Assembly (NCBI RefSeq): GCF_027947535.2
Contig: NZ_JAAGKO020000007.1
Location: 1-64,000 of the forward strand
From: Streptantibioticus silvisoli
GTDB lineage: Bacteria > Actinomycetota > Actinomycetes > Streptomycetales > Streptomycetaceae
Length of the DNA stretch: 64,000 bases
Reading direction: 5' to 3'
The translations under genes and the position numbers were made by a program. The notes beneath the pieces are model-generated. The model saw only the letters and a list, made by a program, of their open reading frames with translations. It had not been told where the DNA came from and did not search any database. Positions within the stretch are counted from its first letter, which is position 1. Each line of letters begins with the position of its first letter. Positions 62,142 through 64,000 of this stretch are shown in pieces.

Positions 62142-63215
62142 ATGACGACGTCTGGCGGCGCCCGGCGCTCCTCCCCCGGTGCGAAACGGGCGACCCTGGC
62201 CGAAGTGGCCGCCCTGGCGGAGGTGTCGGTGATGACCGCGTCGTACACGTACAGCCGGCCGGCCCGGGTCTCCGACGAGGCCCGCGCGAAGGTGCTGGCG
62301 GCCGCGGAACGCCTGGGCTACGCCGGTCCCGACCCGCGGGCGCGGTCGCTGCGGCGCGGGAGCACCCAGACGCTCGGGGTGGTGCTGGGCGAGCACCTGA
62401 CGTACGCGTTCGAGGATCCGCAGGCGGCCCGTTTCCTGGCCGGTATCGCGCAGGTGTGCACGGAACGCGGCTACGGCATGACGATCCTGCCGGTCACCGG
62501 CGCCCCGCAGGACGCGGCGCGGGTGCGGGCCGCGGCCGTCGACGGGTTCGTGGTGTGGACGACGGCCGAGGACGACCCGGTGCTGGACGCGGTGCGGGCG
62601 GTGCGGCGGCCGGCCGTGGTGCACGGCGGGCCCGCGGTGCCGGGGCTCGGCCTGGTCGGCGTCGACAACCGGGCCGCGGCCCGCGCGGTGGGCGCCGCCG
62701 CGTTCGCCGGCGCCGCGCGGCCCGCGGTGATCAGCTTCCCGTTGTCCCGGAGCCGGGAGACCACCGTCGGCCCCGGCGCGGCGACCGACGGCGTGCTGTT
62801 CCCGGTGACCCGGGACCGCCTGGAGGGCTACCGGCTCGCCGCCGCCGACGCCGGGTTCCGCTGGGACCGGGTGACGGTGGCGGTCTGCGCCCGCAACGAC
62901 GCCGCCGAGGCCGAGGCGGTCGCCGCCCGGTTGCTGGCGCTGCCCGAGCCGCCGGACGCGATCGCCGCGATGAGCGACGAGCAGGCGGCCGGCGTCGTAC
63001 GGGCGGCCCGCACGGCCGGCCGGTCCGTACCGCGCGAGCTGTCCGTCACCGGTTGGGACGACGCCGACGTGGCCGTCGAACTCGGCCTGACCTCGGTCGC
63101 CCAGTCCCTGCGCGACCAGGGCGCCGCGTGCGCCCGCGCGGCACTCGACGGCGGCCCGGCGGTGACGGTGGCGGCCCCCTGGACCGTGGTGCGGCGCGCG
63201 AGCACGCGGGGGTGA
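62142..63215 (+). CDS. LacI-family regulator
   Basis: A 357-residue LacI/GalR protein: the N-terminal helix-turn-helix ATLAEVAALAEVSVMTASYT and hinge helix region, followed by a periplasmic-binding-like effector domain (TLGVVLGEHLTYAFEDP, GVDNRAAARAVG, SVTGWDDADVAVELGLTSV). It probably represses itself and the divergent MFS gene through the palindrome at 62110. The start ATG has no strong ribosome-binding site, so a leaderless mRNA is possible. The effector is unknown. Confidence 0.93.
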   Translation: MTTSGGARRSSPGAKRATLAEVAALAEVSVMTASYTYSRPARVSDEARAKVLAAAERLGYAGPDPRARSLRRGSTQTLGVVLGEHLTYAFEDPQAARFLAGIAQVCTERGYGMTILPVTGAPQDAARVRAAAVDGFVVWTTAEDDPVLDAVRAVRRPAVVHGGPAVPGLGLVGVDNRAAARAVGAAAFAGAARPAVISFPLSRSRETTVGPGAATDGVLFPVTRDRLEGYRLAAADAGFRWDRVTVAVCARNDAAEAEAVAARLLALPEPPDAIAAMSDEQAAGVVRAARTAGRSVPRELSVTGWDDADVAVELGLTSVAQSLRDQGAACARAALDGGPAVTVAAPWTVVRRASTRG

Positions 63216-63439
63216 GGCGGGGGGTCCGGACGGGCCGGGGCTCCGCACGGGGGTTCCGAACGGGCCGGGGCAGGGTTCCGGACGGGCCGGGCCGGCGCTC
63301 CGGACGGGCGGAGGAGGCAGTCGGGTGGCCGGAGGGATGGGGCTTCCGGAGCGACGAAGCCGCCCCGACGCACCCCGGCCGTTGACGGCGCGGAGCCTCA
63401 GTCGGGCGTACCCCGGCCGCAGGCCGCGCGGACAGAGCG

Positions 63440-64000
63440 TCAGCCGGCCGGCTCGGGTGCGGGCGACGGCTCGCCGGCCCATCGGCGCAGAGCGGCCTCC
63501 AGGCCGGTGGCGTCGGTGGTGTCGGAGGCCCAGGCGACCACGCCGTCGGGGCGTACCAGCACCCCGGTCGGGGTCGCGTGGTCGTCGGTCACGCCGGTCA
63601 CCCGGCCGGTCCAGGGCGCGGCGAGGCGGGCGAACGCGCCGTCCGCGGTGCGGTCGAGCAGCAGGAAGCCGCCGTGGTGACCGTGGTCGACCAGGCGGGA
63701 GCCGTCCGTCAGCCACAGGTCGGGCACGAACCGGCCGATCAGCGGATGGTCGCCGGGCAGGTCGATGCGCTGGGCGACGCCGGAGATCTTCTTGACCGCG
63801 TAGGTCGTGCCCGCCCGCGTGCTCAGCAGGTCGGCGACCACCTCCCGGAGCGCGGCCGACTTGGCGTCCCCGCGCATGACCCCGATCTGGGCCCGCGTCC
63901 AGTCCAGTACCCAGGCGCCGAGGGGGCGGCGCTCGGCGTCGTAGGTGTCGAGCAGCCCTTCGGCGGCCCACCCGGCGACCACCGCGCCGAGCTTCCAGCC
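63440..64000 (-). CDS. FAD-dependent aromatic hydroxylase, C-terminal part
   Basis: The frame enters from beyond the right edge, so about 187 C-terminal residues are visible. They show the end of the FAD/substrate domain (LLDTYDAERRPLGAWVLDWTRAQ) and the thioredoxin-like C-terminal domain (HPLIGRFVPDLWL, GFLLLDRT, VLVRPDGVVAWASD) of the PheA/TfdB-type flavin monooxygenases that hydroxylate phenols, polyketides or rifamycins. Catalytic FAD motifs lie outside the window. It ends 224 bp after the LacI gene, converging with it, with G-rich repeats between. Confidence 0.9.
   Translation of the reverse strand, partial: GWKLGAVVAGWAAEGLLDTYDAERRPLGAWVLDWTRAQIGVMRGDAKSAALREVVADLLSTRAGTTYAVKKISGVAQRIDLPGDHPLIGRFVPDLWLTDGSRLVDHGHHGGFLLLDRTADGAFARLAAPWTGRVTGVTDDHATPTGVLVRPDGVVAWASDTTDATGLEAALRRWAGEPSPAPEPAG

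Noticed and set aside
1-64000. tRNA and rRNA genes
   Set aside because: No cloverleaf-like or rRNA-like segment was recognised by eye; a covariance-model scan would be needed to exclude them fully.

Overview
The sequence is very GC-rich (most third codon positions are G or C) and packed with actinobacterial families: a large modular-type PKS, an MmyB-type XRE regulator, a PucR regulator, P450/ferredoxin pairs, rare TTA (bldA-type) codons and many GTG/TTG starts with GTGA/ATGA overlaps. This points to a Streptomyces-like actinomycete (Streptomycetaceae). The window looks like a chromosomal accessory region made of a biosynthetic gene cluster followed by an arm-like patchwork with decayed insertion sequences.

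Region 1 (about 1-30,200) is a biosynthetic gene cluster. A leftward operon (9784 to 164) encodes an ALDH-family protein, an acyl-CoA-dehydrogenase-fold flavoprotein, a class III aminotransferase, an SRPBCC protein, a small membrane protein, a flavin reductase, a diiron oxygenase, a KAS III, an ACP and a KAS II. After a short divergent stretch (hotdog thioesterase, NTF2-like protein, MmyB-type regulator) come a MmgE/PrpD protein and a diacylglycerol-kinase-like protein. A rightward block then encodes an ACP, a one-module PKS with a degenerate reductive loop, an acyl-CoA ligase, a luciferase-like oxidoreductase, a thioesterase with a Cys nucleophile, a TetR regulator, a P450, an MFS exporter and an alpha/beta-hydrolase-fold protein without its Ser. 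The set [VlmB-like diiron enzyme + VlmO-like membrane protein + ACAD-fold N-hydroxylase + flavin reductase + DAG-kinase-like VlmJ + PrpD-like VlmK] matches the tailoring logic of the azoxy antibiotic valanimycin. I therefore infer a polyketide or fatty-chain azoxy (possibly vinyl-azoxy, jietacin-like) pathway: chain by KAS/PKS, reduction to aldehyde, transamination, N-hydroxylation, N-N bond formation, azoxy formation, then phosphorylation and elimination. The seryl-tRNA synthetase and seryl transferase that valanimycin needs (VlmL, VlmA) are not seen and may lie left of position 1.

Region 2 (30,200-40,900) holds housekeeping-like and accessory genes: methionine aminopeptidase with a divergent small XRE regulator, a beta-lactamase-fold esterase, an alpha/beta hydrolase, a MarR/MFS efflux pair, a lipoprotein, a patatin/acyltransferase pair and a DUF4230 protein, separated by several minisatellite-like arrays. 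Region 3 (40,900-46,700) is a mobile-element graveyard with frameshifted transposases of three families, a RidA gene, a truncated coaD and a diverged 73-bp direct repeat on both sides of the IS256-type remnant.

Region 4 (46,700-64,000) contains an amidase, a glutamine amidotransferase, a channel-like membrane protein, a ferredoxin/P450/TetR unit with a perfect 30-bp palindrome, a PucR regulator followed by three 20-bp iterons and a DAP-decarboxylase-like enzyme, an unlisted 56-residue protein, a GH18 chitinase with its operator and terminator, a lipoprotein, a decayed FAD oxidoreductase, an MFS/LacI divergent pair with a palindrome, and the 3' end of a FAD aromatic hydroxylase cut by the window edge. 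Regulatory palindromes are unusually easy to see here; three copies of ATTAC-N7-GTAAT link the TetR gene, the MFS exporter and the NTF2-like gene of the cluster.
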